From Sporosarcina sp. ACRSM (lineage in GTDB: Bacteria > Bacillota > Bacilli > Bacillales_A > Planococcaceae), in the NCBI RefSeq assembly GCF_022346545.1, contig NZ_JAKRNU010000001.1, positions 558,001-622,000 of the forward strand: a DNA stretch of 64,000 bases, written 5' to 3'. Under the pieces are notes generated by a model. That model had not been told where the DNA came from. It was given only the letters and a program-made list of their open reading frames with translations, and did no database searches. A program made the translations under genes and the position numbers. Shown one piece after another: positions 54,943 through 62,968 of the stretch (positions within the stretch are counted from its first letter, which is position 1; each line of letters begins with the position of its first letter).

Positions 54943-54984
54943 CACTTTACTTGGGATGGTCATCATCGCCTCCCAAGTAAAGTG
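54943..54984. repeat. 14-bp inverted repeat downstream of ykyB
   Basis: CACTTTACTTGGGA (54943-54956) and TCCCAAGTAAAGTG (54971-54984) pair perfectly around a 14-nt loop. There is no T run on either side. It may end the ykyB transcript weakly or be a dispersed palindrome. A second small hairpin, ATTTCTGCG/CGCAGAAAT, lies at 55128-55149. Confidence 0.6.
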
Positions 54985-54990
54985 GAAGGG

Positions 54991-55148
54991 TCAATCGCTC
55001 GCCCGACTGCATGACGATTCCTTTTTCCCTCGTTTCTCCAAAACAATTTCTAAATCGACAAGCCCTATCATTTCCTTTTCGCGCTTAACTATTCCTGTAA
55101 CAGGCATTTCCTCGTCGTTTGGTCATTATTTCTGCGTTTCCGCAGAAA
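54991..55148 (-). pseudogene. Possible CheW-like C-terminal remnant (cheV relic)
   Basis: On the minus strand, a 38-codon frame from ATG 55107 to 54991 begins MPVTGIVKREKEMIGLVDLE. It resembles the last strands of a CheW domain (pattern VTGI-K---IGLVDLE). The same frame is interrupted by two stop codons just upstream and has no ribosome site. B. subtilis has cheV beside ykyB, so this could be what remains of a deleted cheV. The match is short and judged by eye; it may be chance. The rest of the 508-bp gap (54862-55369) holds two hairpins and family B copy 2. Confidence 0.3.
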
Positions 55149-55170
55149 TTAAGGCACTTTCAGAACGTCG

Positions 55171-55329
55171 ATAAAGTGAAAGTTCAATCAGTGGGGGTTT
55201 TTCCCATCCCCCACTGATTGTTAGTTGAACCAATCGGGCTTTTACGGGCAGTTGATCTCCCACCTATCCTTATCGTTTTACTTAAGTCTTGAGGTGGGGA
55301 GTCTTACTGCCCGTTAATGCGGGATAAAA
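55171..55329 (+). repeat. Structured repeat family B, copy 2 (about 159 bp)
   Basis: Read on the plus strand, from ATAAAGTGAAAGTTC to GCGGGATAAAA. It has the hairpin AATCAGTGGGGG/CCCCCACTGATT and then GTTGAACCAATCGGGC. ACGGGCAGT/ACTGCCCGT follows, enclosing CTCCCACCT ... AGGTGGGGAGTCTT. Differences from copy 1 (about eight positions) fall mainly in loops or keep pairing. It lies between ykyB and ykwC, with its right end about 40 bp from the ykwC stop. No protein is encoded. Confidence 0.82.
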
Positions 55330-55369
55330 CATATCTCTTCTTTATATGTCGGCATGTTTGGGAAACTAT

Positions 55370-56242
55370 TTAGTTTACCGAATAACTTTTATAAAGAACT
55401 TGCGTCCCTTTTTCACCATATCCTCTTTCCACAAGTTGCTCATACATATTTCGGGCAAGCGCTAAACCAGGTAGCTCTAAATCCATGGCTGCCGCTTCCT
55501 CCAATGCAATGTTCATATCTTTTAAAAAGTGTTTCACATAAAATCCAGGTTCAAAATTCCCGTTTAACATTCTCGGCGCCAAATTGGATAAGGACCAAGA
55601 ACCTGCTGCTCCCGATGAAATCGATTGCAATACCGTATCCGGATCCAAACCTGCTTTTTCAGCGTAGACAATTGCTTCACAAACACCGATCATATTTGTC
55701 GCAATCGCGATCTGGTTGCACATTTTCGCATGCTGACCCGCCCCCGCATCGCCTTGATAGACAATTTGCTGCCCAAAAATGGACAAAATCGGTAAAATCT
55801 TATCGAATATTTGTTGATCCCCACCACACATAATGGACAAGGTTCCATTTTTCGCACCAATATCCCCGCCTGAAACGGGTGCATCAATCGCTGTCATCTT
55901 TTGGCGCGAAGCTTGTTCTGCAATTCGTTTGGCCATTGCCGGGCTCGATGTCGTCATGTCGATGACGATCTGATCAGCCTTCCCTGCAGAAAAAATCCCT
56001 CTTTCTCCAAAATAGACTTCTTCAACATCCGCTGGATAGCCGACCATTGTGAAAATGATTGCCGCTTCCGCCACTGCTTCGTCAATCGAACTCGCCCAGC
56101 TCGCTCCCGCTTGAATGAGCGGTTCCGCTTTTGATTTCGTTCGCGTGTAAACCGCCACTTCATAATCCTCATTCAACAAATGTTCTACGATGCTTGCTCC
56201 CATTACCCCTGTGCCGATAAAAGTCATTTTCATTTTCTCCAT
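55370..56242 (-). CDS. ykwC: YkwC-like beta-hydroxyacid dehydrogenase
   Basis: About 290 residues. The NAD(P)-binding motif is FIGTGVMGASIVEHLL near the N-terminus. The substrate motif is APVSGGDIGAKNGTL, and the catalytic lysine lies in GAGQHAKMCNQI (about 170). It belongs to the 3-hydroxyisobutyrate dehydrogenase family, as YkwC of B. subtilis does; the physiological substrate is unknown. Three ATGs lie close together (56248, 56242, 56233). I prefer 56242, 9 bp after GGAGG, while the first is only 3 bp from it. Confidence 0.87.
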   Translation of the reverse strand: MEKMKMTFIGTGVMGASIVEHLLNEDYEVAVYTRTKSKAEPLIQAGASWASSIDEAVAEAAIIFTMVGYPADVEEVYFGERGIFSAGKADQIVIDMTTSSPAMAKRIAEQASRQKMTAIDAPVSGGDIGAKNGTLSIMCGGDQQIFDKILPILSIFGQQIVYQGDAGAGQHAKMCNQIAIATNMIGVCEAIVYAEKAGLDPDTVLQSISSGAAGSWSLSNLAPRMLNGNFEPGFYVKHFLKDMNIALEEAAAMDLELPGLALARNMYEQLVERGYGEKGTQVLYKSYSVN

Positions 56243-56302
56243 CTCCATTCCCCTCCTAATTGTTTATATTTCCATCTTACCAAAAGAGAAGGGATCAAAG
56301 AT

Positions 56303-56343
56303 AAAAAAAAGGAGGACGGACCCTGCAATAGGGTGCCGTCCTC
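56303..56343 (-). terminator. Strong terminator between the spo0E-like gene and ykwC
   Basis: On the minus strand GAGGACGG(C)ACCCT ... AGGGTCCGTCCTC is followed by a run of eight T. It would end a transcript coming from the spo0E-like gene about 240 nt upstream, or act as an attenuator ahead of ykwC. Confidence 0.85.
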
Positions 56344-56585
56344 AAAAGGGGGAAATGAGAATGTTGCTGTGTTCGATTATAATTTCCCCGCTTTTCCGAC
56401 AGTTTAAACCTCTTTTTTAAAAAAATTATTTTTGTAAAATCCTTGATCATATTTTAAATATAAAACCGAATCCGAATCCCTTACCATTTTAAAATGGCTT
56501 TCTGTTCGTTTCTGGAACTCTTTAGGACCACCTTATGAACTCTCCACAATTTCAGCGCGTGTCCTACACGGTCATTGAGAAATCA
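56344..56585 (-). other. Long untranslated stretch, possible degraded coding region
   Basis: No intact gene is visible in the 242 bp between the terminator and the spo0E-like stop. On the minus strand two overlapping frames give protein-like readings. One contains RVGHALKLWRVHKVVLKSS. The other contains PKEFQKRTESHFKMVRDSDS and continues to a stop near 56405. They could be joined by a frameshift into one short degraded protein. AT-rich runs lie near 56410-56460. This may be a 3' untranslated region or a relic; the family is not recognised. Confidence 0.25.
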
Positions 56586-56747
56586 TTAAACCTCACAAGA
56601 ATTTTTTAGTGCTTCCAATTGATTAATCAGCCTATCGAGTTGTCTACTGACTTCCAATGTCTCATCAGCGGTCAACCCCATCTGGTCCGCCACTATCAGC
56701 ATCGCTTCACGCAACTGTTCGATTTCCTCTTCCAGGCTCTGCACCAT
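56586..56747 (-). CDS. Spo0E-like aspartyl-phosphate phosphatase
   Basis: 53 residues: a helical hairpin with EEEIEQLREAMLIVAD, then the family motif SRQLDRLINQLE (canonical form SQELD). Spo0E-type proteins dephosphorylate Spo0A~P and so restrain sporulation. ATG 56747 is 6 bp after GGAGGG. Length is typical for the short YnzD/YisI-like members. It is a stand-alone gene about 12 kb from no other phosphorelay gene except the histidine kinase at 58573-60006. The Arg replacing Gln in the motif is a minor variation. Confidence 0.82.
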   Translation of the reverse strand: MVQSLEEEIEQLREAMLIVADQMGLTADETLEVSRQLDRLINQLEALKNSCEV

Positions 56748-57026
56748 TACAATCCCTCCGTGGATATAGACATCGCTAGTATACGATTATACAGCATTGC
56801 TTACTTTAATTGGATAATTATTACCGACAATTTCCGACAATTCAATCTCTCCTCGTACCGGCAAAGAAACCGCTTTTTGGCAATCACCAGATCAAAAGTA
56901 ATAATGTAGCAAATTCAATAGAAATTACTTTACGTTATCCCTTTTTTAAGGCACACTATAAAAGATTGTGAGAGAAGTGAAGCTCTCTTATCCTAGCATT
57001 ATGATCAGAAAAGGAGTTGTTTACCA

Positions 57027-57206
57027 ATGACAATTGCAGAGGTAGGGAATATCATTGAATTCAAGGACGGGCTACAAGGAATCGTTGAAAAGGTGAATGA
57101 GAACTCGGTCATCGTCGATCTCACATATATGGAAAATTTCGATGCACTTCAGCTCGAAGAAAAGACAGTCGTCAACCATAAACGCTATAAAATTATCCAT
57201 AAGTAA
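57027..57206 (+). CDS. ykvS: YkvS family protein (DUF2187)
   Basis: 59 residues with an SH3-like small barrel pattern. GNIIEFKDGLQGIVEKVNEN and VVNHKRYKI closely match YkvS of B. subtilis. Function unknown. ATG 57027 lies 10 bp after AAAAGGAG. It stands alone, divergent from the spo0E-like gene. Confidence 0.87.
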   Translation: MTIAEVGNIIEFKDGLQGIVEKVNENSVIVDLTYMENFDALQLEEKTVVNHKRYKIIHK

Positions 57207-57301
57207 TTTTTAACAATAATGGAGGCTTCCTACTCATTCGTTCAACTATTAAGAAACATTTTGTAGATTTGCACGTCCAATCTAAATAAGGAGGGATTAC
57301 G

Positions 57302-57955
57302 ATGAAAAGCAAATGGAATCTTTTATTAGCTTCTGCCGCAATCGCATTACTGCTTTCCGCATGTGGGACAGATCAGTCCAATGGTGCACCGAACGACACG
57401 CCCGATGGTGCCACAGGTAACGTAGAAGAGGTGGAAAACGGATCATCCGTTGAAAATGGTGGCGAGGATGTTGAAGAACCGACAACAGATGTTCCGGAGG
57501 AAAAGGAAGATGATGTTCTAAAGGACGCAGTGCCAACCGAAAGTGATGAACAGAACTATACCATTTCTGTCCTGCCTAATTATACGCTGACCAGTGAAGA
57601 GCCGGGCAAAGATAGTCTCCTTGCCGACGATAACGAAACGGTTTTCATGCGTATTGAAACAGCACCGAAAGAAGAAGGCACATATGATTACTTCTCCGAA
57701 AATTTAACGGCTATCCTTGAAGCTTCCAGCGGCGGAGTCGCACCGACTGAAGTAACGGATACAGCTTTGATTCCATCTGGCGAAGGAATCGAAAATGCCA
57801 AAGTTTTTTCTGTCCAAGCTGAATCCGGTCCTGTTACCGGAATCGTTTTCGAGCGGGACAACATGGTTGTCAGACTTACGATTTTCGACTCATCGAAAGA
57901 AGAGCACTTCAACGAATTCTTAAAAATGGGTGAAACCATCGTCGAGCAATCTTAA
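57302..57955 (+). CDS. Lipoprotein of unknown function
   Basis: 217 residues. A signal peptide ends in the lipobox LLSAC (Cys about 21). A strongly acidic, low-complexity linker (about 22-75, rich in Glu, Asp, Gly, Pro) leads to a globular C-terminal domain (about 80-215). This begins YTISVLPNYTLTSEEPG and ends VRLTIFDSSKEEHFNEFLKM. I do not recognise the domain; the fold looks alternating beta and alpha. It should be displayed on the outer membrane face. AAGGAGG lies before the ATG and a strong terminator follows. Confidence 0.75.
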   Translation: MKSKWNLLLASAAIALLLSACGTDQSNGAPNDTPDGATGNVEEVENGSSVENGGEDVEEPTTDVPEEKEDDVLKDAVPTESDEQNYTISVLPNYTLTSEEPGKDSLLADDNETVFMRIETAPKEEGTYDYFSENLTAILEASSGGVAPTEVTDTALIPSGEGIENAKVFSVQAESGPVTGIVFERDNMVVRLTIFDSSKEEHFNEFLKMGETIVEQS

Positions 57956-57964
57956 ATGCAGAAA

Positions 57965-57996
57965 AAGGCGTAAAGGAATCCTTTCCTTTACGCCTT
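57965..57996 (+). terminator. Terminator after the lipoprotein gene
   Basis: AAGGCGTAAAGGA ... TCCTTTACGCCTT is a 13-bp stem 9 bp past the stop codon, followed by CTTCT. It also faces the convergent MarR gene and may serve both. Confidence 0.82.
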
Positions 57997-58031
57997 CTTC
58001 TGTTAACAAACGCTGTATCCTTTGTTGCTTA

Positions 58032-58472
58032 TCACGATAAATCTTTTACGGATAATCCTAGTTTTCGTATGAGTGCAATCGCCTGCTCTTGTTCGTCTTC
58101 CGTCAGGGTCGACATGATGGAGTGGATATGGTCAGCATGTTCTGGAAAAATAGACGACATCAATTCGACACCCGCAGGAGTAATCGACATATAAGTGATT
58201 CTTCTATCTTCCTCACAAAACACCCGTTCCAATAATCCTCTTTTTTCAAGCTTATCCACAACATAGGTCATCGAGCCACTTCTAAGTAAAATCTTTTGGC
58301 CGATTTTTTGAATCGGTTGCCTTCCCTTATGGTATAGCAACTCCAAAACTGCGAATTCGGTTGAATTCAGCCCATACTTCTCATTTGTTTTTTGCGCCTC
58401 TTCTAAAATCACTTTGCTCGCCCTTGATAGAACGACAAATAACTTTAACGCGCGCTCTGTATCTTTCATCAT
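58032..58472 (-). CDS. mhqR: MarR-type regulator, MhqR-like
   Basis: 146 residues. The N-terminal ALKLFVVLSRASKVI and the winged-helix segment LNSTEFAVLELLYHKGRQPI closely match MhqR (YkvE). That B. subtilis repressor controls quinone and azo-compound detoxification genes. Position near ykvS agrees. The target genes are not in this window unless it represses itself. I chose ATG 58472, 8 bp after AAAGGTGG; the GTG at 58484 lies in that site. Other MarR proteins remain possible. Confidence 0.75.
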   Translation of the reverse strand: MMKDTERALKLFVVLSRASKVILEEAQKTNEKYGLNSTEFAVLELLYHKGRQPIQKIGQKILLRSGSMTYVVDKLEKRGLLERVFCEEDRRITYMSITPAGVELMSSIFPEHADHIHSIMSTLTEDEQEQAIALIRKLGLSVKDLS

Positions 58473-58572
58473 AGTTCCGTCCACCTTTTATCATCCGTTC
58501 GGCAATCGCCCCCATTATAACGGTTCGGATCCCTCTCTGTCAAAATTCATCGTCAAAATGGAACGACCCGTT

Positions 58573-60006
58573 TCAATAAAGCAATAACCTTTCCTCTTCC
58601 TTCCCTTTCTGTGTTGATGGTATAATTGCGGGCGGGAATGTGACGATAAAGACTGTGCCTTGATTGACTTCACTTTCCACGGTCACCGTGCCGCCGTGTT
58701 CTTCAATCGTTTTCAACACAAATGGCAGTCCAAGTCCCGTCCCTTCAGGTTTGGACGTATAAAAGGGCATAAATATCTGATTCAACTGTTGTCTTGTCAT
58801 CCCTTTTCCAGTATCAGTGATATCCAACCGTAACTGATTCGCCTTATCCAAAGTAATTGAGATTGTCAATGTCCCTCCAGAAGACATTGCTTCCACCGCA
58901 TTTTTGAATAAATTCAGGAGGACTTGTTTAATTTTTTCAGCATCACCGTTCACTAATGTATCGCCTAGGTCCGTTTCTTTCCGATTGATTGTAATCCCAT
59001 CCATCATCGCTTTTGGCCGCATCACTTGGATCATATCGTCTACCAATACTTCGAGTGAAAACGTCGTCTTTTTATTCGACGCCGGTTTAGATAACACAAG
59101 CATTTCGCCCAAAATCGATTCCATTCTGGAGATTTCATCATCTATGACGGCTAGATATTTCAATGTGTCTTCCGAAGCTGAAATTTGCAGCAATTGAACG
59201 AAACCTTTAAGTGTCGTCATCGGATTCCGTATTTCATGCGCAATACTTGCTGCAAGTTCCCCGACAGTCGATAATGAGCCTGTATGAACCAACTGTTGTT
59301 CGAGTGCCATTTTTTCGGTCAAGTCATTCATCCGAATCAAGTACATATTCGTTTCGCTATTGTAAATCGTTGCTACATGATAATATCTTTCTTCGCCATA
59401 AGGCGGTTGATATTTCAACGTTTCTTCAGCACAGCCATAGTGCTTTACATTCTGGATATACTGTTTCAAGGTGGATTCAGAGTAATTGGGGAAAAGTTGC
59501 AGAACAACATCAACTGTTTTTCCAAGGAAATAGTCTTTATTTACATTGAAGAACTTTGTATACTGATTGTTTACATCACATATAATCCCTTCTCGATTCA
59601 CAACCAGCATCAAACAGATCGCGTTGTGGAAGGCATGTAAATAAGTTTTTTTCGCCACTTCCGGTTCTTTCTTCGGAATATCAAATAATGCAATGACTTG
59701 TTTAACATGTTCAACGTATATAATATCTACATGAACGGGTACATTTTGTTCTTCGCCATACGGGAGATCTATTTTGCATGTGTTGTTCGCGGAATCATCA
59801 CTATTCACAATGGCATCCCACAGGTCAATGGACTGCTTCATCATGAATTTTTTTATGTTAGTTATCTCTTTTAACATTCCATGTTCGCTAAATGATCGAT
59901 TTTCATACAAAATCATTCCATTTAGGTCAAATACTGCGCCTGGCCTGCGAGCATCGTCCAACAAAAGAGAGACGGATTTTATTACCTTATCATTTTTACA
60001 TTTCAA
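58573..60006 (-). CDS. PAS-containing histidine kinase, sporulation-kinase type
   Basis: 477 residues, no membrane helix. Two PAS-like regions (about 20-110, 125-235) precede a HisKA domain with IAHEIRNPMTTLKGFVQLLQ (phosphorylated His about 263) and an HATPase domain with LFKNAVEAM (N box), DTGKGM (G1) and GTGLGLPF (G2). The H box is that of KinA-KinE kinases, which phosphorylate Spo0F. No response regulator is adjacent, as expected for an orphan kinase. I chose TTG 60006, 7 bp after AGGAGG; an ATG-type start at 60060 lacks a ribosome site. Confidence 0.85.
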   Translation of the reverse strand: MKCKNDKVIKSVSLLLDDARRPGAVFDLNGMILYENRSFSEHGMLKEITNIKKFMMKQSIDLWDAIVNSDDSANNTCKIDLPYGEEQNVPVHVDIIYVEHVKQVIALFDIPKKEPEVAKKTYLHAFHNAICLMLVVNREGIICDVNNQYTKFFNVNKDYFLGKTVDVVLQLFPNYSESTLKQYIQNVKHYGCAEETLKYQPPYGEERYYHVATIYNSETNMYLIRMNDLTEKMALEQQLVHTGSLSTVGELAASIAHEIRNPMTTLKGFVQLLQISASEDTLKYLAVIDDEISRMESILGEMLVLSKPASNKKTTFSLEVLVDDMIQVMRPKAMMDGITINRKETDLGDTLVNGDAEKIKQVLLNLFKNAVEAMSSGGTLTISITLDKANQLRLDITDTGKGMTRQQLNQIFMPFYTSKPEGTGLGLPFVLKTIEEHGGTVTVESEVNQGTVFIVTFPPAIIPSTQKGKEEERLLLY

Positions 60007-60198
60007 GTGTATTCCTCCTGACCTCGTTTCAAAACAATATGAAAACTGACAATGTTTCATGCATAAAGGTCAAATAAATGCAAAATGTAACTAATTCAGA
60101 TTATTCCATATTATCGGTACGATAGAAATAGGTGAATATGCCTATATTCAGAAGCAAGACAAACCGCACAAAATCAAACATAGAAAAGGAGCTTAACT

Positions 60199-61953
60199 AT
60201 GAACATCATCCTAACAACATTAAACGCAAAATATATTCATACCAATTTGGCCCTTCGTTACTTAAAAGCCTATGCAATGCCAACATACATTCCCCAAATT
60301 ATCGAATACACGATAAAGGATCCGACAATGAATATCGTATCAGATCTCTATCAAAATAAGCCAGAAATTATTGGTTTCAGCCTCTATATTTGGAATATTG
60401 AAGAGTCCATCAAAGTGATGCGCATGCTGAAGCAAGTTATGCCAGACGTCAAAATCATTGCGGGTGGTCCTGAAGTGACGTATGACTCTGATTATTGGCT
60501 AGAGCGTGTACCCGAAATTGATGTTATTGCGATCGGTGAAGGGGAACGGACATTTAAACAACTGCTTGACGTCTATGCCAATAACGGGGATTTGGCGACC
60601 GTTCAAGGAATTGCATACCGGGAAAATGAACAATTGAAATTTACGGCACCCGGTCCAAAACTGGACTTACGGGAGCTCCCATCACCCTTTCGATTTGCCG
60701 AAGATATACCTGAACTTGGTAAACGAGTGACGTATATCGAAACAAGTAGAGGTTGCCCGTTTTCTTGTCAATTTTGCCTATCCTCAATCGAGGTCGGTGT
60801 TCGCTATTTCAATCGGGATGCTATTAAAGAGGACATCCGTTATTTGATGGCGAACGGTGCAAAAGTGATCAAATTTGTCGATCGCACGTTTAACATCAGC
60901 AGGAGCTACGCGATGGAGATGTTCCAATTTCTCATCGATGAGCATGTACCCGGAACCGTTTTTCAATTTGAGATCACCGGCGATATTATGCGACCGGAAG
61001 TGATTCAGTTTCTAAACGAAAACGCTCCTGCAGGATTATTCCGATTCGAGATCGGCGTTCAGTCGACAAATGATTTGACGAACGAACTTGTCCAACGTCG
61101 CCAAAACTTTGAAAAACTTTCGCGAACGGTGACCATGGTGAAGGACGGCGGCAAAATCGCTCAACACCTCGACTTGATCGCGGGATTGCCCGAAGAGGAT
61201 TATGATTCCTTCCGGAATACATTCAATGACGTTTTCGCGATGCGGCCAGAAGAATTGCAGCTCGGGTTCCTGAAGTTACTGCGCGGAACAGGCTTACGTA
61301 TCCAAGCGGAACAATATGGCTACACTTATGTTGACGAAGCGCCCTATGAAATCTTCTCCAATAACGTGCTGTCGTTTGATGATATTTTACGTATCAAACA
61401 GACAGAAGATGTCCTGGAAAAGTACTGGAACGACAATCGGACACCACGGACAGTGGAATATATCGTGACCGATGTATTTGAATCCCCTTTCGATTTCTTC
61501 CAGCAATTCGGGACATATTGGGAAACACGTGGATGGTCGAGAATCGGGCATCAGCTGGAAGACCTCTTCACGAGATTGCATGATTTCTTGGAGCAGGATG
61601 GCCGTGCAGATATGGATATTGCACGCAGTCTGATGAAAATCGATTATTTAGCGCACCATAAATTCCAGCCGCGAAAAGTTTGGTGGCAGGATGAATTGCC
61701 GCGAGAAACACGTGCGGCAATTGAACAGTCTTTACTCGGAAATCCGATGCTTACAGGAAAAGATTTCACCGCATACGGGCTAAATGCACGCAACATCCGG
61801 AAACAGACCTATATCACACCCATTTACGTCAATCCTGACAATGCAGAACTGGGAATCTTGGAAAAAACAGATGGCTTTTTGGTCACTGTCTTCCAACATG
61901 GAGAAAAACCCGATTTCTTATTCCTCGATCGGACACTTGCCGTAACTCGCTGA
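60199..61953 (+). CDS. B12-binding-domain radical SAM protein (DUF4080 type)
   Basis: 584 residues. An N-terminal cobalamin-binding-like domain (about 1-135) is followed by a radical SAM domain with the cluster motif CPFSCQFC (Cys 186, 190, 193) and SAM-binding GGPE/GEGE-like loops. The C-terminal DUF4080-like domain spans about 380-584. The cobalamin His motif (DxHxxG) is not seen, so B12 may not bind. The reaction is unknown; relatives methylate or rearrange small molecules or modify RNA. AAAAGGAG lies before the ATG. It is a single-gene unit with a strong terminator. Confidence 0.85.
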   Translation: MNIILTTLNAKYIHTNLALRYLKAYAMPTYIPQIIEYTIKDPTMNIVSDLYQNKPEIIGFSLYIWNIEESIKVMRMLKQVMPDVKIIAGGPEVTYDSDYWLERVPEIDVIAIGEGERTFKQLLDVYANNGDLATVQGIAYRENEQLKFTAPGPKLDLRELPSPFRFAEDIPELGKRVTYIETSRGCPFSCQFCLSSIEVGVRYFNRDAIKEDIRYLMANGAKVIKFVDRTFNISRSYAMEMFQFLIDEHVPGTVFQFEITGDIMRPEVIQFLNENAPAGLFRFEIGVQSTNDLTNELVQRRQNFEKLSRTVTMVKDGGKIAQHLDLIAGLPEEDYDSFRNTFNDVFAMRPEELQLGFLKLLRGTGLRIQAEQYGYTYVDEAPYEIFSNNVLSFDDILRIKQTEDVLEKYWNDNRTPRTVEYIVTDVFESPFDFFQQFGTYWETRGWSRIGHQLEDLFTRLHDFLEQDGRADMDIARSLMKIDYLAHHKFQPRKVWWQDELPRETRAAIEQSLLGNPMLTGKDFTAYGLNARNIRKQTYITPIYVNPDNAELGILEKTDGFLVTVFQHGEKPDFLFLDRTLAVTR

Positions 61954-62060
61954 ATAAAAACAGGTTATCTACAGTAAGTTTTAAAAAATCATTTGCATCA
62001 ATACTTTCACTTTGAATATATGTATTGAAGATGTCTTACAATTAGCCTTACAAAGTATTA

Positions 62061-62110
62061 AAGCCTGTATCTAAGATCAGCTAGTCATGATCTTAGATAC
62101 AGGCTTTTTT
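62061..62110 (+). terminator. Terminator after the radical SAM gene
   Basis: A 19-bp perfect stem (AAGCCTGTATCTAAGATCA and its complement, arms 62061-62079 and 62088-62106) is followed by T. It lies 108 bp past the stop, just before the 3' end of the convergent SDR gene. Confidence 0.85.
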
Positions 62111-62132
62111 CAATCGTTCTTGGGACTCTTGC

Positions 62133-62879
62133 TCAGGGGAGGCTCAATTTGGCCGTCCTGCCGCCGTCCACAGTATAAACCTGCCCCGTGATAAACGCAG
62201 CCTCATCAGCGGCGAGGAAGGCTACGAGCGCTGCGACTTCTTCAGGGGATCCCGTGCGGGCCACAGGGTGGATGCGTCCGATATTTTGTCGGAACGCCTC
62301 TGAATCAGTTGTACTTTCAATGAATTCGAGGTTCAAATCAGTGTCGATCCAGCCGGGTGCCACCGCGTTGCAGCGTATGCCTTCATAGCCATGATCCACT
62401 GCCACCGAACGAGTCAGCCCATGAAGACCGGCCTTGGTGGCGCAGTATGCCGCATGTCTAGGATTGGCGGCCAATCCCTCAATCGAACCGGTATTGACGA
62501 TGCTGCCTCGCGTCTTGCGCAGGTAAGGCAACGCAGCCCGGATCATGAGGAAGGGGCCGGTCAGGTTGACATTGAGATTGCGCTGCCAATCCTCAACACT
62601 CATTTCTTCGATCAAGGCTTCCTGCATCATACCGGCATTGTTTATCAGCACATCGAGCCGCCCGGTGCGCGCGATGACCTCTGCAACCATCTGCTCCGGC
62701 GAATGCGGATCGGAGAAATCTGCCGTGATCCAGTCAAATTCCACGTCCTCGCCGCGCTGCGCGGTAATTACTGTTGCTCCTTCGTCGCGCAACCGTCGGG
62801 CGATGGCCCGTCCAATCCCCGAACGCCCGCCTGTCACCAGCGCCACCTTGTTTTCAAAACGCTTCATTTGATTTGTCAT
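62133..62879 (-). CDS. Short-chain dehydrogenase/reductase, GC-rich
   Basis: 248 residues. Cofactor motif [12 protein letters not shown] (about 16-27), NNAG (about 81-84), the active-site Ser in NTGSIEG, and YCATK (about 147-151) mark a classical SDR; the specific substrate is unknown. Base composition is visibly richer in G and C than any neighbour, with codons such as GCG, CGG and CCG frequent, suggesting horizontal transfer. ATG 62879 follows AAAGGGGG. A perfect inverted repeat lies just upstream, a possible operator. Confidence 0.88.
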   Translation of the reverse strand: MTNQMKRFENKVALVTGGRSGIGRAIARRLRDEGATVITAQRGEDVEFDWITADFSDPHSPEQMVAEVIARTGRLDVLINNAGMMQEALIEEMSVEDWQRNLNVNLTGPFLMIRAALPYLRKTRGSIVNTGSIEGLAANPRHAAYCATKAGLHGLTRSVAVDHGYEGIRCNAVAPGWIDTDLNLEFIESTTDSEAFRQNIGRIHPVARTGSPEEVAALVAFLAADEAAFITGQVYTVDGGRTAKLSLP

Positions 62880-62899
62880 TATAGTAACCCCCTTTCCAA

Positions 62900-62920
62900 T
62901 ACAATATATTACTTATTGTA
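62900..62920. promoter_or_regulatory. Inverted repeat in front of the SDR gene
   Basis: TACAATA (62900-62906) and TATTGTA (62914-62920) form a perfect 7-bp inverted repeat with a 7-bp spacer, 21 bp upstream of the SDR ATG and just before its ribosome site. It looks like a repressor operator (TetR/MarR-like dyad), though no cognate regulator gene adjoins it. Confidence 0.5.
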
Positions 62921-62925
62921 CTATG

Positions 62926-62964
62926 AATAAAGGCTGTCTCCTTTGCAGGAGTACAGCCTTTATT
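62926..62964 (-). terminator. Terminator after ktrD
   Basis: AATAAAGGCTGT ... ACAGCCTTTATT is a 12-bp perfect stem, with an inner CTCC/GGAG pairing, 5 bp past the ktrD stop. A strong T run is lacking on the minus strand, but stem stability is high. Confidence 0.65.
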
Positions 62965-62968
62965 GGTA

